Source: Odontesthes bonariensis
Taxonomy: Eukaryota; Chordata; Actinopteri; Atheriniformes; Atherinopsidae
DNA: 64,000 bases
Reading direction: 5' to 3'
Assembly: GCF_027942865.1 (NCBI RefSeq)
Contig: NC_134509.1
Coordinates: 25,168,697 to 25,232,696, forward strand
The notes beneath the pieces are model-generated. The model had not been told where the DNA came from. It ran no database searches and saw only the letters and a program-made list of their open reading frames with translations. Positions 26,476-40,915 of this stretch are shown in pieces. Made by a program: the position numbers and the translations under genes. The first letter of the stretch is position 1. Each line of letters starts with the position of its first letter.

Positions 26476-29400
26476 GCGACTTAATATGGCTCCTTCCCAT
26501 ATGAAAAGAAATGTAGAATTAGGGATGGTGTAGTTGTTAGACATATTGGGAAATAAAGTTCTCATTGCCCACAAGCAGGTTATGTCTATTTTCAGAATTA
26601 TTCAAAAAGTCATAAACCGATTTACGGCATTTTTTTTTTTACCAGAGGTAGTGCATAACCCAGCATACAAGTGATTTTGCTTGTTGGTGTCAATCTGAAT
26701 CTGGATCCAGAACTTTCTTTGTCAGTTTTGACAGCGACAAGAAACAGTGAGATGAGAAGATTCTGATCTTATGTCTGTTCCTGAAATATGAGGCGAAAGC
26801 CAGTATCCAGTTCCCAGATCCAGATTCCAGACCTGACCCTTTTCACACTGTTCTAAAAACCTGCAACTACTGGCCAACATCTGGCTTTTGGGTGTAGTGG
26901 GAATGTGCCTAATCGGCATTCAGTCCTGCATCAAATGGCCCTGTAGTAGTTGCAGGTATTTATCGTCTCCAGCTCAGATCAGCTTTGACGGGAACACAAC
27001 TCCCGGGTGCACAGCAGTGAGAACAGCTCTCTTTTTCTTTTATTAGCGCTCATTTAATGACTGTAAAGTCTCACACGGAGGCTCTGAAACTGACACCAAC
27101 AACTTATGAACAAAAAGAGACGACACCGACCAGTTTTATCTGTCTGTAAGAAAGGTAGCGCCCCATTATTTGTCTTGCTGTGTGGGCCTGACATTAAAGG
27201 TCTGGTCAAAAATAAGAAACTCACCTAATTACTTCAGACTTATCAGAAACGAATGTCCACCACAACCTGTAAGATACAGTGTAATGCCAAACCTTCTCGT
27301 TGTCGTAGTTACAGGCTTGTCCCCTGAGAGGTGGTGGTACTGGACTGGATCTGAATACTCTTTATCCCTCAGAGCTCTGAGGGGAACACTGCACCACGAG
27401 CAATGAGACAGGATTAAATCAGCACAGTTTAGGCTTAAGCTTTGGTTTAAAACCAGTAAGAGCAAAACACCTCGCCTGGCTGTCTTATTCTTATAATAAA
27501 TACTTTGATACCTCCAAAGCTCACTAGCAAAATAAGAAGTGTAAAGATACTTATTACCGCATTTATTAAAGGTAATGCAGACTCTTGGAAGGTAACAGGT
27601 AACTCCATCAATATGAGCTTTCAAGTTCACTTATATTGGCTTATGTTATATTCAAAGCACAGAGAACAGTCAGTTTTCTCACCACATATATGATGCACAC
27701 TTCTCAGAATGTCAAACCTTTTCCTTAAGAATATAGCAGGCTGGCGTATTTACACAGGCTGCTCTCCTTAACAAAATTTAGACACATTTTTCTGTCTTAT
27801 TGCAAGGAAACTGTTGCTGGACCTATTTATTCACTTCACAGGTGACTGCCATTAAAACTATTTCAAATGAATGAGAAATACAGAAACCTTTGTCCTCAAA
27901 ATAACTGAAGCCAAATGGGGATCTTTTTTCACATCATTCAAATAAAGAACAGCTATTTTTGTGTAATCCTTTTTTTTCTCCGAGTTGTTCAAATTCCCAG
28001 CTTTTATTTTGGACGTGGTTGTCAAATACCACTGAAACAGTGGGAGGCTTCCTTAACGTCACTGAACTTCTATAATTTTCTGGTCATGGCTTACCAAAGA
28101 ACATGAAAAGAGATTTACGGGTACGGAGTTTTATCTTAGGGAGAGTATGAGACACGTCGTGGTGAAATAGTCCCCGCGGTCTGTTCGGGATGTTGACAAT
28201 GTTAATAGATATCAACATTTCAAGGAATGAGATTGGTCCAAAGCATCTTCTGAATGAGTAAAAAATTACACTTTTTGTGGAGGGTACCAACTCATAACAT
28301 GATTATTTTATGTATAACCAGCACTGTTAATATCAAATCATATGATTTAATGCTCAGTAAAGAAAATGATACATTAAACAATTTCTTTAGCATAATGTGC
28401 ATCTTCTTCCAACAATAGAACAGAGACTTAAGTTCAAGTTCTGTACAGTCAAACTGCTCGAGTGGGTTTTAGATGTACAGAGACACTCCACCTTTTTCAC
28501 TTTACTCAAACTTTCTTTAAAAGAAACAAAAACAGGAACTAATGCGGATTCAGACATTAAACAATGATGAATCATTGTGTGGTCTTTATAAAACCCAATT
28601 CAATCATCATACATGTGGATTTCATATTAGGATGTTCAATTGTTGGTATGGTTGGGTCTAAATATGAAAGAACAAAGTGCTGAACTGTTCCAGGTGGCAA
28701 AATCACTTGTTGCAATGTCCCGCTGGAACTAATAAGGCAGTCCATTTTCACCCTCTAAGTCCCCTACATTGGCTGAAATGACTGATTTACAACTCTGACA
28801 TTGACCAAACTCACATAATTATATATGTGTTGTATTTAACTCCAGTACAGCTGCTCTGTGGGAAGGCTGCAACAGTTTCCCATCCTGTATGCACGGAGAA
28901 TGTGGGCCTGCATTTAGATCAGTCTCACAGGTAAGAGTCCTGGTCCAGAAATCTGGTCTGGCTCATTAGGACATTAATCAGATTTGAGGCTTGGATTCTG
29001 TAAACCTATACTGTTAACAATTCTGTTCTGATTTAAAGAGTGTGTATCAAGGCACTGACACTGCCAAAAAAATATTTGAACTCGTGTTATCGCGGGGGCT
29101 CAGATACTCAGAGGAGATTTGGGAGGCAGCAGCAGATACTTTAACGCCATTTTGTATGTTATGTTGGTCATTTTTTAGTTGGGGGTGACTGTTTCATTTT
29201 TACACGCAGGAGCAGTGAAGGGAGGAGAGAGTGATTCGAATGTGACATTTGTCTCATCACATGTTAAGGTGATTCACTCTAAGTTGGAAGATGGCTTCAC
29301 ATTTCAAATCTGGCATGAATTAGCCCTCACATGTTGTTTTTCCTGTTTCATCTCCATGTTGTTATCTGATGTAAAAGATAAAGTTTTATCAATCTGAGGC

Positions 29401-30150
29401 TGTAATCAGGCTTCTACACCCAAAGTTAGATAAATGAAATATAAACGACCTCAGTTAAATTTGGTAAAAAAGTTTTCTCTCGACAGACGGTTGTTAAAGT
29501 ATTACAATCATCAGGCAAACATGCAATCAGGCTTCTTCGCTTGAAGGAAACCCTGCACCTTTGTCACACAGAATAATTACAATAGAACTGTTGTAAAGGT
29601 ATAAAACCAGGCCAAGAACACACTTTATGAAATCAAACTAAGACTAAGAAAAGTTATGAGGGACTGATTGGGAGCGAGAGAGCGTTTGTATCCATGGCAG
29701 AGGCTTTAGATGTTATGTGAAAACCATTGTGTGTCATGCGTTCACATGGAATACATATTACTTACATATGTAGGATGAAAAAGCACATCTAGGTCTATCC
29801 TGAGGGACCACCAAACAACCTCTAACCTGCAGTCAGGGAATAACTTAATGTAACTGTAGATTTTCTTAAGTACATGCCAGGGAATTTTTCCATGTGGACA
29901 TTTCAGCTTATAGAAAACAAAGTGTTCAGTTATTTTGTATGACTGTACAGGAACATTGTGACATGAATGAGATAAATGTCGGCCAATGGCTGTGAATAAA
30001 TTCTGGCTTTTAGTTGCAGATATTTGATTTCCTTTGTTGCTCCAACCTATCTAAGAAAACCCAAATAGAATGATGTCTTCATGTCAGACTGTAGTTTATA
30101 TTTAATCTTTCATCTCATTTGGTGTTAAATTCGACATCCACGCTGATGAC
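26476..30150. other. Intergenic, proximal upstream of fgf8
   Basis: No supportable exon. The sequence is mostly AT-rich and non-repetitive. Regulatory content is likely given its position next to fgf8, but I cannot point to specific sites with confidence. Confidence 0.45.
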
Positions 30151-30949
30151 TGTGATGGTTATGCATTTACAAGAAAACAGTTGCAGGCTAAGCATCTCAA
30201 CAAGTATTCAGTTTCATCTTGGCTCCAGCCTGAACGCTCCGCCTGCTCTCGACGAGGATATTGACTTTCCCGCAAGTTAAAGTATTTAAATGTAGAGGGA
30301 GACAGATGCTGTAAGTGGACTGGAGGCAACCGCAAGAAATACACGTGTGGGTGGAAGGTTGACGCTGGAACTTTACTATCTGCGCGTATAGAGACAGCTG
30401 TCGCAACATTACTCTAACTGTATAATCAAACAGAGTCGGGGCGTTACTTTTTATATTCATTCATCATCGTTTATCAAACCATTTCACTTTTTATTTTGCT
30501 TATCTTAGTTTAGGAAATCCGCATCTCGCTAATGATGCGTAAAGATCCGTGCGTAAAACATCCTCAGCACTACTCTGTCAGAGCAAGTCAAGAGGGAACC
30601 CTTTCTACTTTAAAGCGGCATTGCTGAATAACTGACTGTCACAAAGAAGATTTGATGGAGGTGGTTTGGTGACAGCGACACTCTCTGCGGACTTTAAATT
30701 TGGATTAGCACCGCAACGCCTTTAAATCTTCCGAACTTTTCATCCCATCAGTAGAGTGGAGAGCAGGACCCGTACCTGCATCGGGACTGACAGTTTTGGA
30801 TCTCTTAATTGTCATGGCTATTACTCTCCATGTGTAACGAGGGGGGATAAAACTAAGCTGAAATACCCATCAGGAGGAACTTTATTTCCGAGGGATTCCA
30901 TCACCGAATCAGTGGAGTATTCATGAAGCAATATTTGAACTATTACAAG
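30151..30949 (+). promoter_or_regulatory. fgf8: fgf8 promoter / 5' UTR region
   Basis: This is the sequence upstream of the fgf8 start codon. No canonical TATA box is evident near a defined start. A short upstream reading frame (ATG at 30,814, stop at 30,835-30,837, 7 codons) and an in-frame upstream ATG at 30,923 are visible. No splice acceptor is needed to reach the coding ATG, so this is probably 5' UTR continuous with exon 1. The transcription start site cannot be placed from sequence. Confidence 0.45.
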
Positions 30950-33900
30950 ATGAGGCTGAGAACATCGAGGTTAGGTTATCTGTAAGTAAAGAACTGCAAA
31001 CACAATATCTGTGTAACTATTTACTATTTACTATTATTTGAGCAACGTATTAGCGTGTATAATTAATTTCGTTGTTATTTTTTGCCGCAGGTTACTTCAG
31101 TTCACGGCGCTTTGCTTTTACGCACAGGTAACTCACATTTTCTATTCAATAAAAAAAATTAAACATTTAGCCTACAAAGTTCTAAAGGCTAATCCATTTG
31201 AGCCGAATTTAAAAGACACCCTGGCACTATGTTTGCAGTCCAATGTCTGTACTTCTCCAATAGGCTGCAATAACAATGAAAACATTTTATTATGAGTGCT
31301 ATGGCAATTGGCAACAATTCAAACATCTTGAGAAATGTTAAGCTCCAGCCTAAAAGGTAATTGTTAAAACACATGTGGCTGGAGAACGGCTGAAATGAGG
31401 AGGGGGAAAAGAAAAAAAATCAGAAGTCATGACGGGGTGAAAGATCATCGGTGGTAAAAACAACCTATCAGAGTGAAATGTCATCCACGAGGGTCACTGA
31501 AAGCATCTCCAAAACAGGCCACCATAAATCAGAGAAAAGCAGGGTGGTTTATTTAGCTAAAAATGATGAAAGTCACCACGATCTGATGGCCGGGGCCTTA
31601 GCTGTTTGATTGGAGCTTCAGTCTCCTGATGTTTGACGTGTTTTTTTTTTTTTAAGTCAAGAAAAACTTCGCAGCATTTAAAAAGTAATGTCATGTTGCG
31701 TGAAATGTTTTTTTTTTTTTTTTTTTTTTAATTATCCGGCAGAACTCGGTGCAATCTCCTCCTAATTTCAAGCACCATGTCACTGAGCAGAGCCGGCTGT
31801 CGGACCGGATGAGCCGCAGACTGACCCGAACCTACCAGCTGTACAGCCGAACCAGCGGGAAACACGTCCAGGTCCTGGCCAACAAGAGGGTCAACGCCAA
31901 CGGCGACGACGGGGCGGTGCACGGTAGGTTTCAACCGACCCATGAATTTAAAGTGTGTTTGAATGACCAAAAAAAAAAAGGGGATAATTTGTGGTTCATT
32001 TATCATTAAAAAGCAAAATATCGCGAGGGTACGTTCTGTAATTTCCATCTTTTTCTCTTCCATCATTCTGAAGAAAATCCTAAACGTTCTTTTATGCGTT
32101 AAGTTTTAAAAGTTTTATTCATACTTATGTTACAAATAGACTGTTGAACTGACCCCACACATGTTAATCCGTTCAACGGAAACCTTTTTATTGTCCGAGA
32201 TGATGAAGACACTTAACTCATAATAGCTTGATCAAAGTTTTGGACAGTTTGTCTACGGTTCCTTTCACTTCAGCGTTTTCAGTGAAACAATAAAATGCTA
32301 AACAAATTCACATTACAGACATGGGAATTGTGTAAATTCATTGAAGCAGGATACATCATGTTGTTTTTTTGGAAGGATGTTGAAAGATGCTTGAGACAGG
32401 AGAAACAGTAGTTGTAAACATTGTTAACAGCACCGGTGCCGTCTTCGTGGCCTTCTGCAGATTATTTCTTTGGTGTCTTGGTGGTCTTAAATCTTCGACA
32501 CCTGTTAGGATGAACTTCGGTGGGGAATTCTTTCTTCACTTCAAGCAAGGAAAAACTGCCTGACACTTAAAGGGAGCATAATTACTGTCTCTAAAGGATT
32601 TTTTTGGTGCCTCCAGCCATCTTTCCACCACCATCCATCCACCTCTCAGTGCCTGCTGCCTGCCTCTTGGAGCCTGACTTTATGAGGAATTTTCATTGCT
32701 TTACAACTCAATGTATGACTCAATTTATAAGGCGCGGTGAAGTCAGCATCTTCACTTTATACCTTTTCCTCTCCATGCCTCTTCTGGGCTCACTTTTGTC
32801 TTTTAAATCTGCCTAGACTTACATTCACAGAGAGAGTCAGCCATGCACACTCTGGCTACACATCTTAAGTGGGTGTCACTCTTGTAACTGGCCCAAATCT
32901 GACCATTGCTCTGTGCTTGTGGCTGTGTCTCTGACCGCAGTATTCTCACTCTCCTTTATCCCCAGTCTGAGCTGCATCACAGCACAGCATTTAACAGGCA
33001 TTCAACAACAATCACTCCGTACAAAATCACTATCATTTGATGCTATTTTGGACGGACTGCAGTCTTTGTTAAAAGTGGCTGCCGAATCACAGGGGTTCAG
33101 AGGGAATTCATGTCCCTCTCATGATGCTGGTTGACCGGTCGGGATCATTTTAAGTCACATAAAGCTATGTAATCGTGACATGATCTGGTTCATTACAATC
33201 CATGCCATACATGAAGAGTACATTCAGGGGAAAGAAGTGCAGAGCTCATTTACATCAGTTTAGCATCATGATCTGCCTGGATCGTGTCAGACTTGTGTCA
33301 TCACGTTATTTGTCATTTGTTTTTGTCTGTGCAGCTAAACTGGAAGTGGAGACGGACTCTTTTGGAAGTCGTGTTCGTATTAAAGGGGTGAAGACAGGAT
33401 ACTACATATGCATGAACAAGAGGGGGAAGCTGATCGGCAAGGTAATCTGGAATTCATACATTTGTGGCTGCATAAAATTGCAGCAACATCTTGAAGTTTT
33501 TCTGTTTCTTGGAATTGTTATTCCAGATTTGGAGCTCATGGTAACACATTGTTGAGACATATTCAAAGCCAGAACAAATTGGAGATTTGTCTGAGCAGCC
33601 ATCCTAAGGTTTCAAAGAGTATTTGATTGTTTGGAAATGAAAATGATATTTCCGCTTCCTGGAGACTGTCCAAAACATCTCAACTTCTCCCTGCTTTTTC
33701 TTTCCCAGCGGAAAGGACGAGGCAAAGACTGCATCTTCACAGAGATTGTTCTGGAAAACAACTACACGGCGCTCCAGAACGCCAAGTACGAGGGCTGGTA
33801 CATGGCTTTCACACGCAAAGGACGCCCCAGGAAGGCCTCCAAGACCAAGCAGCACCAGAGGGAGGCCCACTTCATGAAGCGTCTACCTAGGGGGCACTTG

Positions 33901-34005
33901 CTAAGTGAGAGGAGACCGTTTGATGTCCTTCCTCTCCCTGTCCCCATGCAGCCTTTCAGCAAGCGGACTAAACATTCCCATCACCAGCGCTCAGGGGGAC
34001 GCTGA
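30950..34005 (+). CDS. fgf8: Fibroblast growth factor 8 (FGF8/17/18 subfamily), likely teleost fgf8 paralog
   Basis: Secreted signalling ligand of the FGF8/17/18 group, acting through FGF receptors and heparan sulphate in embryonic patterning (family knowledge). Coding exons: 30,950-30,981, 31,091-31,127, 31,743-31,923, 33,335-33,441, 33,709-34,005, all with GT-AG introns and matching phases; total 217 aa, usual for the family. Residues 1-23 form a hydrophobic signal peptide ([20 protein letters not shown]). The FGF core starts at [11 protein letters not shown] (54-64). C109 and C127 match the conserved cysteine pair, N137-Y-T is a glycosylation site, and [14 protein letters not shown] lies in exon 5. 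The C-terminus (RPFD near residue 187, then a basic SKRTK tail) resembles fish Fgf8 more than Fgf17 or Fgf18. Start chosen because ATGAGGCTG begins the family N-terminus and has A at -3; an in-frame ATG lies 27 nt upstream. Whether it is fgf8a or fgf8b cannot be settled here; loss of the neighbouring fbxw4 hints at fgf8b. Confidence 0.93.
31381..31640 (+). promoter_or_regulatory. Candidate intronic enhancer in fgf8 intron 2
   Basis: A dense, non-repetitive block inside the 615-bp second intron contains ACCATAAATCAGAG (Hox/Cdx-like), GTTTATTTAGC (forkhead-like) and several ATGATG/ATCATC words. Blocks of this kind in fgf8 introns often act as enhancers (general knowledge). Conservation was not tested. 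Confidence 0.35.
31708..31729 (+). repeat. Poly-T (22 T) in the splice tract of fgf8 exon 3
   Basis: A 22-base T homopolymer lies about 13 bp before the AG acceptor of coding exon 3 and forms most of its polypyrimidine tract. Confidence 0.9.
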
Positions 34006-34560
34006 GGACTGAAACCGCTGAGGGAGAACCGCAGATGAACCAGCACAGAGGAACAACTTCAGGAGGAAGTATGTGCTTGGAAGGAAATTTACTTGTACAC
34101 TTAAGTGCCCGTACACTTTTTGCCTCATTTGTGGACTTATTATGTAATTCTTGGTACTGGATTGTATGTAAACTATCTAATCTGCTAGTTATTTCCAGTT
34201 CAGACAGACTGTAGGAAGGACTTTCTTGTTATTAAATCAGGGCATTTTAAATACTGGAGAGCTCAACAATTATGTCATGATTGAAAACCTTTGGTTAGAA
34301 GTTAGCCCGCTTAGCAACAAAGAATGTTTGAAAGAGAAATAAGTACAATGAAGCTTGACGTGGCAGCTATCTGTGGTTACAGCAACTTGAGTCTCACTTC
34401 ACATGCTATCTTGCCTTCCGAAGGGCCATTTTGGAGAATATGTAACCTGTTTTTTCTACATGTATGAATATATTTTTACTGTAAAAATGTAAATTACATC
34501 AAATGATGGAAATATTTATTGTAGAGTGTCTATTAAAACCACTAAAGAATCAGTTCTCAA
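34006..34560 (+). other. fgf8: fgf8 3' UTR with polyadenylation signal
   Basis: AT-rich sequence directly after the fgf8 stop. An ATTAAA hexamer at 34,532-34,537 is a plausible polyadenylation signal, giving a 3' UTR of about 550 nt. ATTTA words (such as near 34,512) may affect mRNA stability; this is inference. Confidence 0.5.
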
Positions 34561-34734
34561 GCTCTTTGGCTTCTCTCTTGTGTGGTTGTTTTGGAATGGA
34601 AGGCTAGCATGCAAAGTCGGTAGCCCCCAAAAATGTTTTTCTTTTTCCTTCTTCTTCTTCAAGCCGAAGACCCAGATAACTGAGGGGCAATATCTGTGAC
34701 AGGCTTCAGAATTCAATGTGCTCAGCAAGTGAGA

Positions 34735-34945
34735 CTTGGGCCTGAATGGCCCGAGCTATGCATTAAAAGCGATGAGGTCAGCCCACCATTTTGGCCCAAA
34801 CAAAGGTTACCACCATGTAGTTGCATTTCTCACGATCGCACACCGTAACCCTCTGATCAAATGGGCCCTTTGTGGAACCTCATATAAAAGGGCATGTTAT
34901 ACAATAGTGGGTTCGAATAATAACACGAGGAGGGGTCAGTTATCA
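34735..34945. promoter_or_regulatory. Candidate regulatory block between fgf8 and dpcd
   Basis: A compositionally balanced, non-repetitive block just beyond the fgf8 3' UTR includes CTCTGATCAAATGGGCC (TCF/LEF-like TGATCAAA), ATGCATTAAAAG and GGCCCAAACAAAGG. In human the corresponding interval is occupied by FBXW4, whose introns carry FGF8 enhancers (established knowledge). Retention of such an enhancer here is inference. Confidence 0.3.
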
Positions 34946-35496
34946 AAAAGAAGCCAGTCACACAGGGAGGGGTGAGGGGTTTGGAGGGGATGGGTGGGGG
35001 TTTTGCGGAGAGGGAGCTGAGGGGCTGCAGAAAAAGCATCAGGGCCTGTGTGGCAAAATGTGGCATCAACTGAAAGAGGGGGAATGGCTGGGAAGAGGCA
35101 TTCGGGAATGAAAGGGAGCCAGAAAAGAAACTCTCTTCCCAGAAGCAGTTGAGCATGACCATCAGAGGCCAAATGACAGGGGAGGAGGAAGACCCTGAAC
35201 AGAGCGGCTCGGCTGCTCTCACCAAGCATGAGCTGGATGTTCAATTTGTTAGTTGGTGTTTGCTGCTGCAGGGATATATATATATATAGCGACAGCAGCT
35301 CGAGCTCACAAGACCGTTGATAATGAGAGAAAATAGCCAACTTTTAGACATGATTGCAAAACTCTTATATTCAGTGTGTCTCCTCTACAGCAGAGTTTAG
35401 AAAACAAGCAGAATCAACACTGAAGCTCTTAAAAGCCAAACTGCAATCTTTTTGTCATTTTTCAGTTTGAAAATAAAAAAATAAATTCTGTCAAGT

Positions 35497-35527
35497 CCCC
35501 CCCCCCCCCTCCTCCTCCTCCCTCCCT
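35497..35527. repeat. Polypyrimidine tract C(n)(TCC)n
   Basis: A run of 13 C is followed by TCC repeats. A mirror-like polypyrimidine tract of this type can adopt triplex structure; it may only be neutral simple sequence. Confidence 0.85.
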
Positions 35528-35989
35528 TAGAAAATCCTACAAAACAATGGGACTGATGGGCTTCAAATGTTTTCTTGTACCCTGTCCTTTCCATCTGGAA
35601 TAAGACAAAGCACAATAGTGAGAGACCTGTGGTTTTGTCTCTGCTTTTTGCACTTGCTCTCTGGGTTTGGACAAGTGGTGAAAAATGCAAGGAATCACAA
35701 GGCTGGAACAATCTATATTTAAATGCCATTGTCTCATTTAAACAGCACCACTCTTTTTTTTTTTTTATCCAGTGTTTAAATATCTCGAACTGAACAGAGC
35801 GTTTCCTTTAATTGAATGTGGTCAGAAAGTAGACAAATATCCCACTTAAAAACTTTTTCTCTTGTACTTCATACAGTGTATACATAAAGATGTACTCAAG
35901 CCAAAGATATCAAATGCTGACTTCATATTTCTGCCTGTGAGGTGACAATGTCAGAGCAAATCAAAATAAAACAGTGGAAAAGTGACATT

Positions 35990-36560
35990 CAACTTTAAGG
36001 CTGCCTCTATTTCTTCGGAGTCTGCAGCATTTCAGCTGGCGGCCACTTAGTCCGAGTGACCCTTTGTCGAAAGGGGAAATGGTAAAACTAGCTTCAGAGA
36101 TGGCTTTCAGGGTGGCCGACTGCATGCAAGGAACATAAGGGTATTCATTTAACACAAATGGGATGTCTTCGTAACTGTGACCTCGGAACGAACAGGGATG
36201 AAGCATTGTGTGTTTTGAGTGTTTTACAAGGACATCGGTGAAAGGAAAGAGGTAGGGTATGTGGACCCCTCCCACCCCCAAAAAAGAAAGAGAAAAGAAA
36301 AATAGCTCCATTGTAGGTATGGTGATAAGAAGCAAAAACAAATACAGTTCCGATGCAATTAAATATTCGCCTTCTGCCAGAGAAATATTTGGGGGCGAAA
36401 TAGGAGATCCTACAAAGTTTGTTAATCTCGTTACGAGATCAAAGATGCATGTGACATATTGTATTAACAATGTCTACAGCTAATGGAAATGGCTGGACAT
36501 GCTTGAACATTAACTACTCCAGAAAACTGATCGTAATAAGAAGCATTAAACCGGTGACAA
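35990..36560. promoter_or_regulatory. Candidate conserved block, or dpcd 3' UTR
   Basis: Long non-repetitive sequence rich in homeodomain-like words (GCAATTAAATATT, CAATGTCTACAGCTAATGG, GCATTAAACCGG). It lies 3' of dpcd on the minus strand, so it could be transcribed as dpcd 3' UTR; the first minus-strand ATTAAA I see is at 35,808-35,813. Equally it could be an fgf8 downstream enhancer block kept after loss of fbxw4. Sequence alone does not decide. Confidence 0.3.
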
Positions 36561-36681
36561 GGCACTGAGAATCTCAACGAGGGGATCCATTATAGAGAAG
36601 TAAACAAGTGCTCACATGCGACTTAAAAAGCTCTGTTTTAAATGCAGCTCAGAATCATTTCTTCGTTCTCACAGTCATAAT

Positions 36682-39407
<2,726 letters not shown>

Positions 39408-39679
39408 GTTTCCAGAAAGGGTTCTCTGAAGCTACTTCCGGACTCAGCCGGTAACCACAGCAACTGGGGTCAATATGAAAAAAAAAGAAAATATGAAAGT
39501 ATTTATTGGTCAAAATTTATCATCAAAACTATCATTTTGAACATAATTCAATATTTACTTTCCGGAAGCTGTGTGGATAATTCTTAAGCAAACTCAACGG
39601 ATATGTTGACCCGGAAGTGAATATTCGAATTAAATACTGTTGCTCTACGTATGGTTCCAACCGGGGCAGAGCTACCGGG
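39408..39679. promoter_or_regulatory. Bidirectional dpcd/poll promoter and poll 5' UTR exon
   Basis: The interval between the dpcd ATG and a probable noncoding poll exon contains three ETS/GABP-type motifs: ACTTCCGG at 39,434, TCCGGAAG at 39,561 and CCGGAAGTGA at 39,611. It has no TATA box. A splice donor GTAAGAG at 39,680 probably ends the untranslated first exon of poll, which joins the exon beginning at about 40,887. Head-to-head housekeeping gene pairs with ETS motifs are a well-known promoter class. Start sites are not defined. Confidence 0.65.
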
Positions 39680-40577
39680 GTAAGAGTTAAATCTTACACT
39701 TTAAAGACTTTTCAGCTTTGATTGTTCTGTTATATTAGGAAACGTTGGAGGAATACAAATATAGAGTAAAAATCACAACGGAAACTGTCTAAATACGGAT
39801 TATCTGCTGTTTCTAACGTTACCTTTTTATTAAAGAAGCTAGCTAACACTGCATAGTTATCAACTAATGTGTTGCCCTTTTTTGAAGCGCTATAAACTGC
39901 TTAGTGACTTGGCTTAAAATAGGCACACTGACACTTTTTCTACTTGAATATACAGTACAAAACCTTGAAGTCAACACAGTGCAAATACCTCCTCATGAAA
40001 TAAAGCAACTGAGTGTAATGTTGCTGCCAATAGAAAAAAATTGTAATATTTGCTAATTAGATAAATTCTTAAATAATGAATGAGTACTGTGGTATCTCTT
40101 GTTCTATTATGATACTTAAAAGAAATAAATCAAGGGATCCTTATTTTGAAAATAGACACTAAAAAATAGCCCAACAAGCGAGGTTTTTAGCTCCTATTAT
40201 ATACCTAGTTGGATCAAACCTAAAAGTTTAAAATCTGTATAAGTTAGTTAAAGTTAAGAGAATTTTTAAGGATATCTTATGTGAACTGAGAGGGTTAGTC
40301 GAGTTGGCAAAGAGTGATCATGAAATATTTCACCGCAAATTTAAACGCAGTTTTAAAATGGAGAGTATGTTTTAGAAGAGCTTTTGAACATTTTTAGAAG
40401 CGTTGTTGCTCTAGTTTGTGGGGCATTTTCCCTCGTATGCAGGTTGTACAGTGTGAATGAGCCACATACTTAAACACTGTTAGAAGTAGAGCTGCACGAT
40501 ATCAGAACAACATGCAGTATCTCGTTCATACCCACGTGATATCACTTGCAATATATAAACAAATACTCAAGTGTAAC

Positions 40578-40652
40578 GAGGGCTGCATTCCACCTCTGCA
40601 TTTGTGCATGCTGGTTAGTTGTGGAACTTCCTCTAAGTGGAATGTAGCCCTC
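40578..40652. repeat. Imperfect hairpin in poll 5' intron
   Basis: GAGGGCTGCATTCCAC (40,578-40,593) pairs with GTGGAATGTAGCCCTC (40,637-40,652) with one mismatch around a 43-nt loop. It may be a small MITE remnant. No microRNA claim is made, because loop and stem are not typical. Confidence 0.6.
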
Positions 40653-40915
40653 ATTAAAACACCTGTGCTTCTTCTAAGATTTCAAGTCAAAATGTCTGCC
40701 ATGAAAAAGGTCTTAGCCTACAATTTATAGAAGTCCAAACAATCTTTTCTTATTTTTATTTTGTGTATTTTGAAATGGAAATTATGTAAACTAATTTTTC
40801 ACCTGGTGCTCCAGATTTGTGGTTGTTTTTCCCGGTTTCATACTGCAGAACCTAAGAAAACTTCCTAATCCCCTTCTGTGCCACAGGCCACGGGCTCCTC
40901 CTCTCTGCAAACAAG

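Noticed and set aside
33202-33555. Open frame extending both sides of fgf8 exon 4
   Set aside because: Only 33,335-33,441 is coding. The extensions are intron read-through with clear AG and GT boundaries.
35961-36470. 169-codon minus-strand frame downstream of dpcd
   Set aside because: No family resemblance and no splice signals linking it to a gene. More likely dpcd 3' UTR or regulatory sequence.
34560-36680. Remnant exons of fbxw4
   Set aside because: Expected by synteny, but I find no WD-repeat or F-box-like translation in any frame.
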